Below are positions 36,224 through 46,264 of a stretch of 64,000 bases of DNA, one piece after another. The DNA comes from Afifella marina DSM 2698 (GTDB lineage Bacteria; Pseudomonadota; Alphaproteobacteria; Rhizobiales; Afifellaceae). Location of the stretch: NCBI RefSeq assembly GCF_900102695.1, contig NZ_FMVW01000005.1:62001-126000 (forward strand), read 5' to 3'. The notes under the pieces are model-generated. The model saw nothing but the letters and a program-made list of their open reading frames with translations, did no database searches and had not been told where the DNA came from. Made by a program: the position numbers and the translations under genes. The number at the start of each line of letters is the position of its first letter. Positions within the stretch are counted from its first letter, which is position 1.

Positions 36224-37799
36224 ATACCATCGCAAGACCTGCCTCGTCGGCGGCGTCGATCACTTCCTGATCGCGCAGCGATCCGCCTGGCTGAATAACT
36301 GCCGTGGCGCCCGCTTCGGCGGCGGCCAGAAGCCCGTCGGCGAAGGGGAAGAAGGCATCCGAGGCGACGACAGAGCCACGGGTCAGAGCGTCTTCCAGCC
36401 CTGCGGCCCGGGTCGCTTCCTGCGCCTTCCAGGCGGCAATGCGGGCGGAATCGACGCGGCTCATCTGGCCAGCGCCGATGCCGACAGCGGCTCCGTCTTT
36501 CGCATAGACGATCGCATTCGATTTCACATGTTTGCAGATACGGAAGGCAAAGATGAGATCGGCGAGCTCCTGCTCGGTCGGTTCGCGCTTCGTGACCACT
36601 TTGAGATCCGCCATCTTGACCTGAGCGGCATCGATCTCTTGGACCAGAAGGCCTCCGGCAATCGACTTCACCATCATGCCTGTCGCCGGCATGGCGGAGC
36701 CCGTCAGAAGCACACGGAGGTTGGCCTTCGCCTTGAGGATCTGGAGTGCCTCCTCATCGGCGTCGGGCGCGATGACGACCTCAGTGAAGAGAGCGGTGAT
36801 GGCCTTGGCCGCAGCCTCGTCGAGCTTCCGGTTCGCGGCGACGACGCCGCCGTAGGCGGATACGGGATCGCAGATCAGCGCTTTGGCATGTGCCTCTGCC
36901 AACGTGTCCGCGACAGCGACGCCGCAGGGATTGGCGTGCTTGATAATGGCGATCGCCGGCCTTTCCGGGTCGAGATCGGCGGCAAGCTGGAAGGCTGCGT
37001 CGGCATCGCTCAAATTGTTGTAGGAAAGCGGCTTGCCGTTGACGAGGCGGGCATTGGCCGCGCCGGGTTTGCTCTTGTCGGTCGAATAAAGCGCCGCCTT
37101 CTGATGCGGATTCTCGCCATAGCGGAGCTCCGATGCGCGCGTTGCGGCGAACACCATACGCTCGGGGAACTCCGTCTCCGACTGCTCGGCGAACCAGGTG
37201 GAGATCGCCGCATCGTAGGCGCCGGTGCGCGCAAAGGCTTTTGCCGCAAGCTCGCGGCGCAACGCCTTGTCGACACCGCCCGCGGCGACGGCCTCGGCGA
37301 CACGGCCATAATCAGCCGGATCGGTCACAACGGCAACAAAGGCGGCATTCTTGGCCGCGGCGCGGATCATCGCCGGTCCGCCGATGTCGATATTTTCGAT
37401 GATCTCGAGTGCGTCACTGCTTTTGGCGGCCGTCTCTTCGAAGGGATAAAGGTTGATCGCGACAAGATCGATCGGCCCGATCCCGTGCTCCTGCATTGCA
37501 GCCTGGTGCTCGGCGTCGTCGCGGATCGCAAGGATGCCGCCATGGACCGCCGGATGCAGCGTCTTCACGCGCCCGTCCATGATCTCAGGAAACCCGGTCA
37601 CTTCGCTCACGTCCTTGACCGGCAGTCCGACCTCTTTGAGCGCCCGGGCCGTGCCACCGGTCGACAGGATTTCGGCGCCGGCGGTAACGAGCGCCTTGGC
37701 GAACTCGACCGCTCCGGTCTTATCGGAAAGAGATATAAGGGCGCGTTTGACGACAACGCGTTCAGGACCGGAAGAGCCCTTTTTGGAAGAAACCGACAT
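36195..37799 (-). CDS. purH: bifunctional AICAR transformylase / IMP cyclohydrolase
   Basis: The 534-residue enzyme carries out the last two steps of IMP synthesis. The ATG at 37799 (MSVSSKKGS) gives the family length; upstream sequence in frame is not conserved-looking. The N-terminal MGS-like cyclohydrolase domain has [18 protein letters not shown] and [15 protein letters not shown]. The C-terminal transformylase has [27 protein letters not shown] (catalytic Lys-His) and [11 protein letters not shown]-like sequence near residue 490. It is the last gene of the - strand run htpX, rsmB, heparinase-like gene, purH. Confidence 0.96.
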   Translation of the reverse strand: MSVSSKKGSSGPERVVVKRALISLSDKTGAVEFAKALVTAGAEILSTGGTARALKEVGLPVKDVSEVTGFPEIMDGRVKTLHPAVHGGILAIRDDAEHQAAMQEHGIGPIDLVAINLYPFEETAAKSSDALEIIENIDIGGPAMIRAAAKNAAFVAVVTDPADYGRVAEAVAAGGVDKALRRELAAKAFARTGAYDAAISTWFAEQSETEFPERMVFAATRASELRYGENPHQKAALYSTDKSKPGAANARLVNGKPLSYNNLSDADAAFQLAADLDPERPAIAIIKHANPCGVAVADTLAEAHAKALICDPVSAYGGVVAANRKLDEAAAKAITALFTEVVIAPDADEEALQILKAKANLRVLLTGSAMPATGMMVKSIAGGLLVQEIDAAQVKMADLKVVTKREPTEQELADLIFAFRICKHVKSNAIVYAKDGAAVGIGAGQMSRVDSARIAAWKAQEATRAAGLEDALTRGSVVASDAFFPFADGLLAAAEAGATAVIQPGGSLRDQEVIDAADEAGLAMVFTGLRHFRH

Positions 37800-37851
37800 G
37801 GTGAGCCTCGGGGACGTCGCGAAGAATGGAAGAGCGTCCGGTCTTAATCCC

Positions 37852-39525
37852 TCAGGCGAGGCGCGCAAGTCTCCAGGCGACAGCGTGTGCATCGCCGACC
37901 TCGCCGCTCACCACAATCTGCAGGCTGCGGCCGGACCCTCTGGACAGAGAAAAAATCGTGCTTTCCTCAAGAGCCAGAGGTTGATCGGCGGTGAAGCGCC
38001 AGACTGCGCCGTCGGACAGAACGAGATCGATATGCGGCGGCAGGTCCGTGTCTTCGGGCACTTCGACCCCGACGCTCGGCTCCAGATGAAAGCGGATGTC
38101 GAAGGGGGTTCGCTCTGAACCATTTCCCTCAAAGAGGTCACGCCCTTCCAGCGTGAGACCGTCGCCTGAGAGGACAAGCTGGCGCCTGTGCACGAAACCC
38201 AGAGTCTTTGCGTAGCCGTCATGGGATAGTTCGAGCAAAATCGTGCCGTCTTTCTCCTGGCGGCGGTTTCTCTCGACACGCTTCGGTCCGCTGACAAGGA
38301 GGACGCGTTCCCCTTCGGCTTCCAATCGGCTCGAGGACGTATCGGCGAGCGTGGCTGTGGAATGCGCCGCTGTCAGGCGCGCGGCGCGCCTCAGGGCTTC
38401 ATAGCGGGCGCGGGGTGCTCCACAATTGATGATAAGGCGCTGACCGTTGTGGGAGAATTCGAAGGCGAGGGTGCCGGCATGCGCTTCGGCACTGAAGGCG
38501 AGCGGCGGCGGCGTGCCGGCATCGACGATCAAGGCCGCGTCCCCGGCTTCGAGGCGTTCGAAGGCCGAGTAGGGGGCGGAGGCGACGGGTTTGCCGAGTG
38601 CCTCGTCATAGGCCAGCACGGTGGAGAGCTGATCGCGGCCGCCCGCGGACGCACCGTTGAACTGGGCAAAGGCGCCGTCGGCATGGCGGAAGAAACGCAG
38701 CATCGGCATGGCGCGGTCGATCGCACCCAGGATCGCTTCCGGGGGGTGCTGGCCGCGCGCCACCACCGTCTGGCGCAGGGGCAGAAGGTCGAGAAGCGCT
38801 TCCAGGATCGCCGCGGGAGAGCGGGAGATATGGCCGCCATCGGGCAGGAATTGCACGCCAATCTCGTGACTTACACGCTCCAGCCCACGCTTGGCGTGGC
38901 GTTCCTGACGCGACAGGCAAAGCCCGGCCATGGCAAGTGCAATCGCGACCTGCAGGCGCGGGAGGCCCGGCTCGGCGGCATAGAAGGATTTGCGCAGGAA
39001 ATGCGCGTGGCGCAGCATGGAGCGCACGTAAAGGCGGTAGAAATCGTGGTCGGCGCCTTCGAGCACCAGCGCCGATTGCGACAGAAGCGACATGGTGCGC
39101 CGGGCCACCACCGGTGGTTCCCAGGCGACGGCATGATGGCGCCTTTCGGCACTCATCCAATCGTGCACGATGACCTGCGCATTGGAGCGGGCAACCGGTG
39201 TGGCGGCCGCCTTCAGGTGCCGCAGCCAGCCGAAGCCGTGCAGCTCTTCAGCCCAGTCCGAGCTTGGCGGGATCATTTCGAAGGGCGACTTTCCCTTCGT
39301 TTCAACCCATTGTCCTGCAAAGGAAAATCGGCCCGAATAGACCTCTTCCGCGATCGTCGGATCGGCGGTTCTGAGGTCGGGCGGGGCAATCAAAAGCTGT
39401 GATCTGCCGCCGCCACCGATGAAAGCGGGTGTTCCGATGAGCGTGCCCAAGCGGAGACGGCGGCTCACGCGTTCGGCGCGTGAGAGCGTCAGCCTCCATC
39501 GGTCGCTCGAGGCCAGGGGTGCCAT
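37852..39525 (-). CDS. heparinase II/III family protein
   Basis: The 557-residue protein fits the alphaproteobacterial heparinase II/III-like family found beside rsmB and purH. The N-terminal half is alpha-helical, with WHPWPR-like sugar-lyase elements less obvious here but [11 protein letters not shown] and [21 protein letters not shown] visible near residue 225. The C-terminal half is beta-rich ([36 protein letters not shown]). The fold class includes polysaccharide lyases; the substrate is unknown and no signal peptide is evident. It starts 81 bases after rsmB, probably in one transcript. Confidence 0.82.
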   Translation of the reverse strand: MAPLASSDRWRLTLSRAERVSRRLRLGTLIGTPAFIGGGGRSQLLIAPPDLRTADPTIAEEVYSGRFSFAGQWVETKGKSPFEMIPPSSDWAEELHGFGWLRHLKAAATPVARSNAQVIVHDWMSAERRHHAVAWEPPVVARRTMSLLSQSALVLEGADHDFYRLYVRSMLRHAHFLRKSFYAAEPGLPRLQVAIALAMAGLCLSRQERHAKRGLERVSHEIGVQFLPDGGHISRSPAAILEALLDLLPLRQTVVARGQHPPEAILGAIDRAMPMLRFFRHADGAFAQFNGASAGGRDQLSTVLAYDEALGKPVASAPYSAFERLEAGDAALIVDAGTPPPLAFSAEAHAGTLAFEFSHNGQRLIINCGAPRARYEALRRAARLTAAHSTATLADTSSSRLEAEGERVLLVSGPKRVERNRRQEKDGTILLELSHDGYAKTLGFVHRRQLVLSGDGLTLEGRDLFEGNGSERTPFDIRFHLEPSVGVEVPEDTDLPPHIDLVLSDGAVWRFTADQPLALEESTIFSLSRGSGRSLQIVVSGEVGDAHAVAWRLARLA

Positions 39526-39606
39526 ATTATTGGCGCGTAACGGGGTTTGCGATTCTTGGCAAGCGAGGCGGGAGGCCCGGAAACCGCGCGCCCACTGCTT
39601 TTTCGC

Positions 39607-41139
39607 TCAATTGAGCCGCCGCCAGCGGGCGGCGAAGAAGCCGTCGACGCCGCGCGCGTCGCCACCAAACGCCATTCCAGGCAGCGAGCGGAAGAAACCC
39701 TCAGGCGTGCAAAAGTCCTGAAGCTCGGGGAATTCCGCGGTCTTGAGCGGCATCGGCTCGAACATGTCGTGGCTCTTGGTAAAAATGTGGGCCTGCTCCT
39801 CGCCCTCCTCGAGCTCAAGAGAACAGGTGGCATAAACGAGAATCCCGCCTGGTTTCAGCCAGTTAGCGGCCTGCGCCAGCATCTTTTGCTGGAGCTCGCG
39901 CAGCGTCACGATGTCGTCTTCGCGCTTCGTCCACGGCAGATCCGGATGCCTGCGAATGGTGCCCGTCGCCGAGCAAGGCGCGTCGAGAAGGATAAAATCG
40001 AAGGATTCCGCGGGCTGGAAGGAAAAAACGTCAGCCTCGGCGAATTCCGCCGAGAGACGCAATCTTTCAAGATTGCCCTTGAGCCGGCGCATGCGCGAGG
40101 CGGATTTCTCCACCGCGGTGACGATGGCACCGGCGGCTGCAAGCTGCGCTGTCTTGCCGCCGGGTGCGGCACAGAGATCGGCAACGCGCTTGCCCGAGAT
40201 ATCCCCGAGGAGACGGGCGGGGATTGCGGCGGCCGCATCCTGCACCCACCAATCCCCGCTGTCGTAGCCGGGGAGTTTGGAAACGGTGTGGAGGCGATCG
40301 AGACGGATGCTGCCATTCGGCAGAAGATCGCCCGACAGACGTTCGGCAAGTTCGGCCGGATCGGATTTCGGCGTCAGATCGAGCGGCGGTGCGTCGGCAT
40401 GGGCGGCAAGGATCGCGGCGGTGCGCTCCGGACCCCAGTTTTTCTCCCATCGCGCGATCAGCCAGTCGGGCGCGCCCTTCACGGAAGCCGCGGAGGCCAG
40501 GATCTCGCTGCGCTCGCGGGCGATGCGGCGCAGCACGGAATTGACGAGCCCCTTGGTCTTGGCGGTGCGCCGGTCGCGGCCGGCCGCCGTCACGGCGAGA
40601 TTGATCGCCGCGTGGTCGGGGACGTCGAGATATAGGATTTGCGTGGCACCAAGATGCAGGAGTGCGGACAGGCGGTGGGCTTTCTCATCGAGCGGGCGTT
40701 CCAGGCGCTTGCGGATCGCATCCTCGATGGCGCCGCGGTGGCGCAGCGCCGCATCGAGGATCGCGCGCACGAGCCCCTTGTCCTGCGCCGACAGGGCACG
40801 AAAGCCCGGCGCGCCGCCGGCCTCCAGAAGGGGGCCGAGAGGAGAGCCGTCGCGCACCACTTTGAGCAGGATGGCGGTCGCGGCATCGCGTGCGGCAAGG
40901 CCTGGAGGGCCAGGCTGGGCCGTGCCTCTTCCACTCGTCTTGGCGCTCGTCTTGGCGCCCGTCTTTCTCAAGCCCTTGCCTCCGCTGTTGCCTATGCTGC
41001 TGCCTGCGCTGTTGCCGCGGCCATTGCCTGCGCTCTGGCCTGCGCCAGGGCGTTGCGGCTGCGGCCGGGATGCGGCGCGGCTTTCCTGCGTGTCGTGCGG
41101 TTCGCGGACATCGCGACGCGCGCTCTCGTCAGCGCTCAT
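39607..41139 (-). CDS. rsmB: 16S rRNA m5C967 methyltransferase RsmB
   Basis: The 510-residue protein has an N-terminal NusB-like RNA-binding domain (from LAARDAATAILLKVVRDG, about residue 80) and a C-terminal SAM-dependent m5C methyltransferase. Motifs are VADLCAAPGGKTAQLA, FDFILLDAPCSATGTIRRHPD (quoted core DAPCSATG) and LVYATCSLELEEGEEQ, the two catalytic cysteines being those of APCS and ATCS. The first 80 or so residues are an unusual Gly/Ser/Asn/Arg/Gln-rich leader with no conserved look; the real start could be a later GTG or TTG. It lies downstream of htpX, across 284 bases. Confidence 0.92.
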   Translation of the reverse strand: MSADESARRDVREPHDTQESRAASRPQPQRPGAGQSAGNGRGNSAGSSIGNSGGKGLRKTGAKTSAKTSGRGTAQPGPPGLAARDAATAILLKVVRDGSPLGPLLEAGGAPGFRALSAQDKGLVRAILDAALRHRGAIEDAIRKRLERPLDEKAHRLSALLHLGATQILYLDVPDHAAINLAVTAAGRDRRTAKTKGLVNSVLRRIARERSEILASAASVKGAPDWLIARWEKNWGPERTAAILAAHADAPPLDLTPKSDPAELAERLSGDLLPNGSIRLDRLHTVSKLPGYDSGDWWVQDAAAAIPARLLGDISGKRVADLCAAPGGKTAQLAAAGAIVTAVEKSASRMRRLKGNLERLRLSAEFAEADVFSFQPAESFDFILLDAPCSATGTIRRHPDLPWTKREDDIVTLRELQQKMLAQAANWLKPGGILVYATCSLELEEGEEQAHIFTKSHDMFEPMPLKTAEFPELQDFCTPEGFFRSLPGMAFGGDARGVDGFFAARWRRLN

Positions 41140-41423
41140 GAGCGGCTCGCCGATTCTCTGTCGTCATCCTGTCTTCCTAACCGCGCGACCTGCTCTTGGC
41201 CATCGTCGCATCGCAGCCCTGCGGCAGCCACGCCGCAAAGCGACGGCGCCACCCCAGGGATGGCGCCGTTCAAAGCTTCCTTCTGCGTGTCGCATGCAGG
41301 AATGGTCAAAAGATGGTCGCGTCTGCCCTATGGTGGGCGATGCCGGTCTTTCCGGCCGGCGCGCTCACCCCATTCGGCCACTCACCCCACTCGACCACTC
41401 AGCTACTCAGCAACCCAGCGCGC
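41140..41423. other. htpX-rsmB intergenic region
   Basis: This 284-base gap separates two - strand genes. It contains a strong nine-base inverted repeat, listed separately, and a run of degenerate CCACTC/CAGCTACTCAGC-type short repeats near 41370-41425. The rsmB promoter is presumably here, but no clear core promoter was recognised. No small gene with a ribosome-binding site was found. Confidence 0.5.
41243..41269. terminator. strong hairpin between htpX and rsmB
   Basis: ACGGCGCCA and TGGCGCCGT are perfect nine-base arms with a nine-base spacer. No T-run follows on either strand, so it may be an attenuator, a transcript-end stabiliser or a terminator needing Rho rather than a classical intrinsic terminator. 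Confidence 0.4.
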
Positions 41424-42518
41424 TCAGCCCCAGGGGCCGCGGCGCTTGCGGCCGGTCTGCGGCACCGTGCCCGTGGTTGCGCCGCCGCGTGCCGGCTCAC
41501 TCCTGATGGATCCCTGGGCCGTCGATCCGCGCGCGGGCGTCCCTTCTCCGCTCGATCCCCAAGGGCCGGACGATGCACCCGGGCCCGACGATGCACCCGG
41601 GCCCGACGATGCCCACGGGGCCGCCGCCGGCTCCATTGCGGGGCGGGAGGATTGGCGCGGAATTTCTGGCCCGCCGCCGCCTGAGGCCATCTCCTGCAAG
41701 GCGGCGATGCGGTTTTCCGTCGAGGGGTGCGTGGAGAAGAGGTTGTCCATGCGCGCACCCGACAGGGGATTGATGATGAAGAGATGCGCGGAAGCGGGAT
41801 TTTGCTCCGCACTCATCATCGGACGGCGCTTTGCGGAACCCGCGATCTTGCCGAGCGCGGAGGCGAGCCAGAGCGGATTGCCGGCGATCGCCGCCCCGTC
41901 GCGGTCGGCGGAATATTCGCGCGTGCGCGAGATCGCCATCTGCACCAGCATCGCGGCGAAGGGCGCCGTCAGCGCGGCGAGGAGCACGCCCGCGAAACCG
42001 AAAGGCGAATTGTTGTCGCGCGAGCCACCGAAGAAGAGGGCGAAATTGCCGAGCATGGAAATCGCACCGGCGAGCGTCGCCGTGATCGTCATCGTCAAGG
42101 TGTCGCGGTTTTTCACATGGGCGAGCTCATGCGCCATGACGCCCGCCACCTCTTCGTGGCTGAGCTGCTGCAACAGCCCGGTCGTCGCCGCGACCGCTGC
42201 GTTTTCCGGATTGCGGCCGGTGGCGAAGGCGTTCGGCTGGTCGCTGTCGATGAGATAGACTTTCGGCATGGGCAGATCCGCGCGCTCTGCAAGCTGGCGG
42301 ATCATGCCGACGAAGTCGGGCGCCGAACGTTCGTCGACCTCATGCGCATTGTGCATTTTGAGGACGAGCTTGTCGGCGTTCCAATAGGAAAAGAGGTTCA
42401 TGCCGGCGGCGACGAGAAAGGCGATGAAGGCACCTCCGGAACCGCCGACGAGATAGCCGACGCCCATGAAAAGGGCGGTCAGGGCGGCCAGCAACATGGC
42501 CGTCTTCATCATGTTCAT
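41424..42518 (-). CDS. htpX: membrane zinc metalloprotease HtpX, with extended tail
   Basis: The 364-residue M48-family protease degrades misfolded membrane proteins. The ATG at 42518 ([19 protein letters not shown]) is family-typical and has GGAG nine bases upstream. Two N-terminal helices (about 5-45) precede the catalytic HELAH (His130, Glu131, His134). Two more hydrophobic helices (about 141-190) follow, and EYSAD provides the third zinc ligand, Glu201. The conserved part ends near residue 280; the remaining 85 residues are Gly/Ser/Pro/Ala-rich with GASSGP repeats and a basic GRKRRGPWG end, longer than in most homologues. Confidence 0.95.
   Translation of the reverse strand: MNMMKTAMLLAALTALFMGVGYLVGGSGGAFIAFLVAAGMNLFSYWNADKLVLKMHNAHEVDERSAPDFVGMIRQLAERADLPMPKVYLIDSDQPNAFATGRNPENAAVAATTGLLQQLSHEEVAGVMAHELAHVKNRDTLTMTITATLAGAISMLGNFALFFGGSRDNNSPFGFAGVLLAALTAPFAAMLVQMAISRTREYSADRDGAAIAGNPLWLASALGKIAGSAKRRPMMSAEQNPASAHLFIINPLSGARMDNLFSTHPSTENRIAALQEMASGGGGPEIPRQSSRPAMEPAAAPWASSGPGASSGPGASSGPWGSSGEGTPARGSTAQGSIRSEPARGGATTGTVPQTGRKRRGPWG
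41569..41622. repeat. 18-base tandem repeat in the htpX tail
   Basis: Two identical 18-base units (GACGATGCACCCGGGCCC) and a third diverged copy encode the SSGPGA repeats of the HtpX C-terminal extension. The period keeps the reading frame, so slippage would change only tail length. Confidence 0.9.
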
Positions 42519-42941
42519 CGTCTTTTGCTCCGACCCACAAATGGCGTGTCTGCATATTTTGGGTGTCGAGGAGCCGGCTTCAATCCGCAACTCGAACGAG
42601 GCGGAGAAAGCCACGTCAAATCAGGTTCTTCAGCCGTCATCGAACAGTCATCCCAGTCTCCGGAGGACGCGTTCGTCGGTTCTTCTGCACAATTTTCCAG
42701 CATTCGGGGCGCACCCGGAAGGCGCCGAACGCACTTTGGATTCACCTCGGCAAGATCTCTGACGCAACGTCACGCAAGCCCGGCACCAGTTATCTTGTGA
42801 ACCTTGCCGCCGTTGCACGGTCGGTTTTGGGCGAATTGGCAGGGCGGAGCAGGCTTTCGGTAAAAACGCTGGAAGCGGGCTCGCCGCGAATTCTCACGAA
42901 CCGTCCCACGAAGTTCTGCAACGTCACCTCGAGGGGGTTAC
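42519..42941. other. divergent htpX / chemotaxis-gene intergenic region
   Basis: This 423-base stretch has no convincing gene: the open frames crossing it lack ribosome-binding sites and protein-like composition. It holds a possible htpX promoter (listed) and, at its right end, the ribosome-binding site GAGGGGG of the chemotaxis receptor. A GGCGC/GCGCC inverted repeat lies near 42700-42720. Nothing else is recognised. Confidence 0.5.
42555..42583 (-). promoter_or_regulatory. possible htpX promoter
   Basis: On the - strand TTGAAG (42578-42583) and AAAATA (42555-42560) are separated by 17 bases and lie 37 bases before the htpX start. The spacing suits a sigma-70 promoter, and the -35 resembles the CTTGAA of heat-shock promoters, which would fit htpX. 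The match is modest. Confidence 0.3.
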
Positions 42942-45005
42942 ATGTCGAAGTTTCGGTCGATCGGGTTACGTCTCGCCCTGGCGAGCGTCGGCCTTATCGC
43001 TTTTCTTTTAATCATCGGGATCGCCACGATCTCCACTTTCGTCACGAATTCGGTCAACGAGCTGGCGACGCAGCGGCTGGAAGAGACCGGGCAGGCGCAA
43101 GCGCAGAATGTGCGCAGCCGGCTCGGCGGAATGATGCAGACCGCCAAGACCCTCGACAGTTCGGTCGAGGCGTTGATGGAGACGGGGTATCGTGAACGCG
43201 CCGGCGCAACGCGGCTCCTGGAGCAGATGATGGAGCGGGATGCCGCTCTCGCGGGAGCCTGGCTCGTGTTCGAGCCGAACCTCTTCGACGGACGCGACGC
43301 AGAGCTGGCAGGCCAGGCCGGCGTCAAGACGCAGACCGCAACCGGCCGCTTTGCACCCTATTACTACAATTACGGTTCCGGCCTGCAGGCGACGAGCGCG
43401 GGAAACACCGATCTGCCGTGGTATCAGGAGCCTTTCCAGAGCGGCCGCGCCTTCATGACGGACCCGACGATCTACACGATCGACGGCAAGGACATCATGC
43501 TGGCTTCGGCCGCGTTTCCGCTCGAGGTCGATGGGAAGACGGTCGGCGTAGCGGGCGTCGATATCGAGCTTTCGGGTCTTTCGAAGGAATTTGGCGCGAT
43601 CCATCCTTATGATGTCGGCCATGTGCGCCTCGTGTCGCATGGCGGGTTGTGGACGGCGACGGACGAAGCGGAAAATCTCGGCAAGTCCGTCCGCGAGACG
43701 GCGCCGGAGCTGGCGACCGGGATCGACAAGGCGCTGAGTGAGGGAACCCGGCAGCTCGTGCGTGACGAGGCTGGTATCCTTCACATTATCGTACCGACGC
43801 CGATCCAGGATTTCGGGCGCAATTGGGCGGTCATCGTCTCGGTGCCGGAGGCGGTTATCCTGCGCCCGGCGCACCAGCTGTCGCAATGGCTCGTGATCGG
43901 AGGATTGGCGCTGGTGGTGCTGCTTGGGGCGGTGCTTGCGCTCCTGACGCACCGCATGATCCGCCGGCCGCTGGCACGCAGCGTCGGCACGATCCGCGCG
44001 CTCCAGGGCGGGCATCTCGATACGCCGATCGTCGATACCGACCGTAACGACGAGATCGGCGACATCAACAGCGCCCTTTCCGATTTCAAGGTGAGCATGA
44101 TCAAGGCGGAAGAACTTGCCGCCGAGCAGACCCGCGAGCGGGAGCTGAGGGAAAAGCGGGCAAGCCGGATCGAGGCGCTCAACGCCCGCTTCGACGAGGC
44201 GGTTTCGGAAATTCTCGAAACGGTCGGGGCGTCCGCCACGACACTCAAGCTCACCGCTCAGAACATGTCGGCGATCGCGGAGGAAACGAGCAGCCAGGCG
44301 ACCACGGTTGCCGCCGCTTCCGAACAGGCCTCGACGAATGTGCAGACCGTCTCGGCCGCGGCCGAAGAATTGTCGTCCTCCGTCCAGGAAATTGCCCGTC
44401 AGGTGCAGCAATCGACCGACATGGCGAAGACCGTGAGCGACAGTGCCGAGCAGAGCCGCGGCGTGGTGCAGGGGCTTGCCGCCTCTGTGAAGAAGATCGA
44501 CGAGGTCGTGCACCTGATCGCCGATATCGCCAACCAGACGAACCTGCTTGCGCTCAATGCGACGATCGAGGCGGCGAGAGCCGGCGAATCCGGCAAGGGC
44601 TTTGCGGTCGTTGCCGCCGAGGTGAAAAGCCTCGCCACGCAGACGGCGAAGGCCACCGAAGACATCAGCCGGCAGATCGGCGATGTGCAGACCGGAACGG
44701 GCAGCGCCGTGGAGGCGATCGAGAATATCGTCGCCGCCATTCAGGAGGTGAGCGAGGTCACTGTCGCGATCGCCGGATCGGTGGAAGAGCAGAACGTGGC
44801 CACCCAGGAGATCGCCCGCAACGTCCATGAGGCGGCGTCCGGCACCCAGGAGGTGTCGAGCACCATCGTCGGCGTGACGCAGGCGGCGGGCGAGACGGGC
44901 TCCGCTTCGGGCCAGGTGCTGTCGGCCGCCGAGGAGCTCAACCAGCATGCCGGCTCGCTGCGGGCCATGGTGCGCGAATTCCTGGAGGATGTGCGCGCCG
45001 CGTAA
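42942..45005 (+). CDS. methyl-accepting chemotaxis protein
   Basis: The 687-residue receptor has a first membrane helix at about residues 10-32, a periplasmic sensor of about 270 residues, and a second helix near 312-335 ([18 protein letters not shown]). A HAMP domain (about 335-385) and a cytoplasmic signalling domain follow. The sensor contains [10 protein letters not shown] and [25 protein letters not shown] (two adjoining stretches), a double-Cache pattern for small-molecule binding. The signalling tip reads [20 protein letters not shown] near residue 525. It lacks a C-terminal CheR-binding pentapeptide. No che genes are adjacent, so it is an orphan receptor. Confidence 0.95.
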   Translation: MSKFRSIGLRLALASVGLIAFLLIIGIATISTFVTNSVNELATQRLEETGQAQAQNVRSRLGGMMQTAKTLDSSVEALMETGYRERAGATRLLEQMMERDAALAGAWLVFEPNLFDGRDAELAGQAGVKTQTATGRFAPYYYNYGSGLQATSAGNTDLPWYQEPFQSGRAFMTDPTIYTIDGKDIMLASAAFPLEVDGKTVGVAGVDIELSGLSKEFGAIHPYDVGHVRLVSHGGLWTATDEAENLGKSVRETAPELATGIDKALSEGTRQLVRDEAGILHIIVPTPIQDFGRNWAVIVSVPEAVILRPAHQLSQWLVIGGLALVVLLGAVLALLTHRMIRRPLARSVGTIRALQGGHLDTPIVDTDRNDEIGDINSALSDFKVSMIKAEELAAEQTRERELREKRASRIEALNARFDEAVSEILETVGASATTLKLTAQNMSAIAEETSSQATTVAAASEQASTNVQTVSAAAEELSSSVQEIARQVQQSTDMAKTVSDSAEQSRGVVQGLAASVKKIDEVVHLIADIANQTNLLALNATIEAARAGESGKGFAVVAAEVKSLATQTAKATEDISRQIGDVQTGTGSAVEAIENIVAAIQEVSEVTVAIAGSVEEQNVATQEIARNVHEAASGTQEVSSTIVGVTQAAGETGSASGQVLSAAEELNQHAGSLRAMVREFLEDVRAA

Positions 45006-45048
45006 GGGGCGGCAGGTCGCCTCACCGAAAAGATATCCGAAGCTCTCT

Positions 45049-45075
45049 CCCGGTCGGTCGAAATGACCGGCCGGG
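45049..45075 (+). terminator. hairpin downstream of the chemotaxis receptor
   Basis: Two 11-base arms (CCCGGTCGGTC and GACCGGCCGGG) pair with a single wobble around a GAAAT loop, 43 bases after the receptor stop. The following ATTGCT is only weakly T-rich. Confidence 0.5.
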
Positions 45076-45123
45076 ATTGCTAGATATCGATGCGTGACGA
45101 GGCGATCAGCCAGGGAGACGAGG

Positions 45124-45366
45124 ATGAACGAGGCTTCGAACAAATCCTCCGAAGAGGGAATTCAGGCCGAAACGGCGGCGCCGCGCCGTGAGCTTCCGGA
45201 GGCCGCCAAACGAGCTCTCGCCGAAGCCGAAGAGCGCCGCAGACAAGAGGCCGAGGCGCGTGCCGCCGCAGAGGCGGCCCGGGCCAAAGAATTGAACGGG
45301 GCAGAAGGCCCCGAGCCGGTGCGCTTCGGCGACTGGGAGCGCAAAGGCCGCGCGATCGATTTTTGA
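45124..45366 (+). CDS. DUF1674 protein (SdhAF4-like succinate dehydrogenase assembly factor)
   Basis: The 80-residue protein ends in the diagnostic GPEPVRFGDWERKGRAIDF of DUF1674, the family of the SDHAF4/Sdh8 assembly factor that protects flavinylated SdhA. The first 60 residues are charged and Ala/Glu-rich. GGAGACGAGG precedes the ATG. It is 9 kb from sdhA here. It converges with the DUF2442 gene, with a hairpin between. The role in SdhA maturation is inferred from the family. Confidence 0.85.
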   Translation: MNEASNKSSEEGIQAETAAPRRELPEAAKRALAEAEERRRQEAEARAAAEAARAKELNGAEGPEPVRFGDWERKGRAIDF

Positions 45367-45368
45367 AT

Positions 45369-45392
45369 CCTGATCAGGGCAAATTGATCAGG
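45369..45392. terminator. hairpin between convergent DUF1674 and DUF2442 genes
   Basis: CCTGATCA and TGATCAGG pair perfectly across an eight-base spacer, and the right arm overlaps the DUF2442 stop. On the - strand a short A/T-rich stretch follows. It probably separates the two convergent transcripts. Confidence 0.45.
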
Positions 45393-45897
45393 GGGAAGAC
45401 GAGCCGGCGTGTTTGCCGGCTTCAAAGCCGCGACAGGCGAGGGCCACGACGCGGGGGATCGGGCTTTGCGATGCGACATAGCCTTGGATCGCTCTCAGGC
45501 TGCGGCCGAGCTCGGCTGCTGCGGCGTGACGGGTGAGATTATTGCGCCTCAAGAACGCCTCGAAATCGGCCCCGGTCATCTGTTCTTCCGCGAGACGTTC
45601 CACGCTCGTGGCAGCCATATCGATCCGGCCGCCATCCCATTCGAGCGTCTCACCCTCATCGGCAAGAACGAGGTCGGCGAAAAGGGCAGGATCGTCGCGA
45701 AGCGGCGCGTAAATCCTGAACTGGCCGATCAGCGGCGAGAGGTCGATGATTTCAGAACGGCCCCGGCGCGGCCCTTCTGCCCAGTCCACCGCAACACTGA
45801 GACCGGCAAGGGGACGAGCCGCCGCAAGGCGTGGCATTGGCCTCGGATCCCGGCCCGAAGCTTGAGGCAAGGACTCAATCGCGCTCATTGTACTCAC
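45388..45897 (-). CDS. DUF2442 protein with helix-turn-helix-like C-terminus
   Basis: The 169-residue protein has a DUF2442 domain (about 30-105: LAGLSVAVDWAEG, IIDLSPLIGQF, IYAPLRDDPALFADLVL, LEWDGGRIDMAA) and a C-terminal part. The C-terminal FEAFLRRNNLTRHAAAAELG followed by RSLRAIQGYVASQSPIP reads as a helix-turn-helix. DUF2442 genes commonly follow DUF4160 genes, a pair proposed to be toxin-antitoxin-like, with DUF2442 as the likely DNA-binding regulator. Its start overlaps the DUF4160 gene by up to 23 bases. Confidence 0.8.
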   Translation of the reverse strand: MSTMSAIESLPQASGRDPRPMPRLAAARPLAGLSVAVDWAEGPRRGRSEIIDLSPLIGQFRIYAPLRDDPALFADLVLADEGETLEWDGGRIDMAATSVERLAEEQMTGADFEAFLRRNNLTRHAAAAELGRSLRAIQGYVASQSPIPRVVALACRGFEAGKHAGSSSP

Positions 45898-46108
45898 CCC
45901 ATTTTTGCATCAGCAGTGCCTTGTTCTTCCCCGCCCATTCCAGTGCCTCTTTCGTTCCGCCCACTGGGGACGAGCCGCGGGTGATCTGCAATGAGCGGAT
46001 ATCGACGACGCATGACCATCCATGACTCTTCAAGTGAAAATGGGGAGGAAGATGGTCGTCAGCGTAAATCACCAGCTTGCACGCCGCGAAGGACTGAACG
46101 GTCGGCAT
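45875..46108 (-). CDS. DUF4160 protein
   Basis: The 77-residue protein starts MPTVQSFAACKLVIYADDH and contains the family motif DHLPPHFH (Asp18 to His25), a conserved His-rich patch of unknown role. The ATG at 46108 matches family length; an in-frame start ten codons earlier would place a perfect palindrome inside the gene. It overlaps the downstream DUF2442 gene. Whether it is a toxin, an enzyme or something else has not been shown, and catalytic activity cannot be read from the sequence. Confidence 0.82.
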   Translation of the reverse strand: MPTVQSFAACKLVIYADDHLPPHFHLKSHGWSCVVDIRSLQITRGSSPVGGTKEALEWAGKNKALLMQKWGEYNERD

Positions 46109-46121
46109 GTGTGAACCCAAT

Positions 46122-46140
46122 CTATGCAATGATTGCATAG
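46122..46140. promoter_or_regulatory. perfect palindrome upstream of the DUF4160/DUF2442 genes
   Basis: CTATGCAA and TTGCATAG form perfect eight-base arms around TGA, ending 13 bases before the DUF4160 start. The position, AT-rich composition and symmetry fit an operator for a dimeric helix-turn-helix protein, with the DUF2442 protein as the obvious candidate. The surrounding 156-base gap (46109-46264) holds nothing else recognised. Confidence 0.55.
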
Positions 46141-46264
46141 TTTTCCAGATGGGGAACGACGTCCAGCGCCTTTATGATCGCGCGGTCCGACCGATTTCAA
46201 TCGACTGCGCTCCCCGCAGGCAATCGCATATTGTCAATTAACCGGCATCCGCTATTATAGGAAC

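Noticed and set aside
40639-42258. Long + strand frame across rsmB and htpX
   Set aside because: Both genes on the - strand have full catalytic motifs, and the + frame is low-complexity Arg/Ala/Ser/Pro.
42519-42941. Small gene between htpX and the chemotaxis receptor
   Set aside because: The available frames run into the receptor in the wrong phase, lack ribosome-binding sites and have filler-like Arg/Ser composition.
43008-45143. Long open frame opposite the chemotaxis receptor
   Set aside because: The receptor on the + strand has complete domains; the opposite frame is an Arg/His/Asp/Leu-rich shadow of GC-rich coding sequence.
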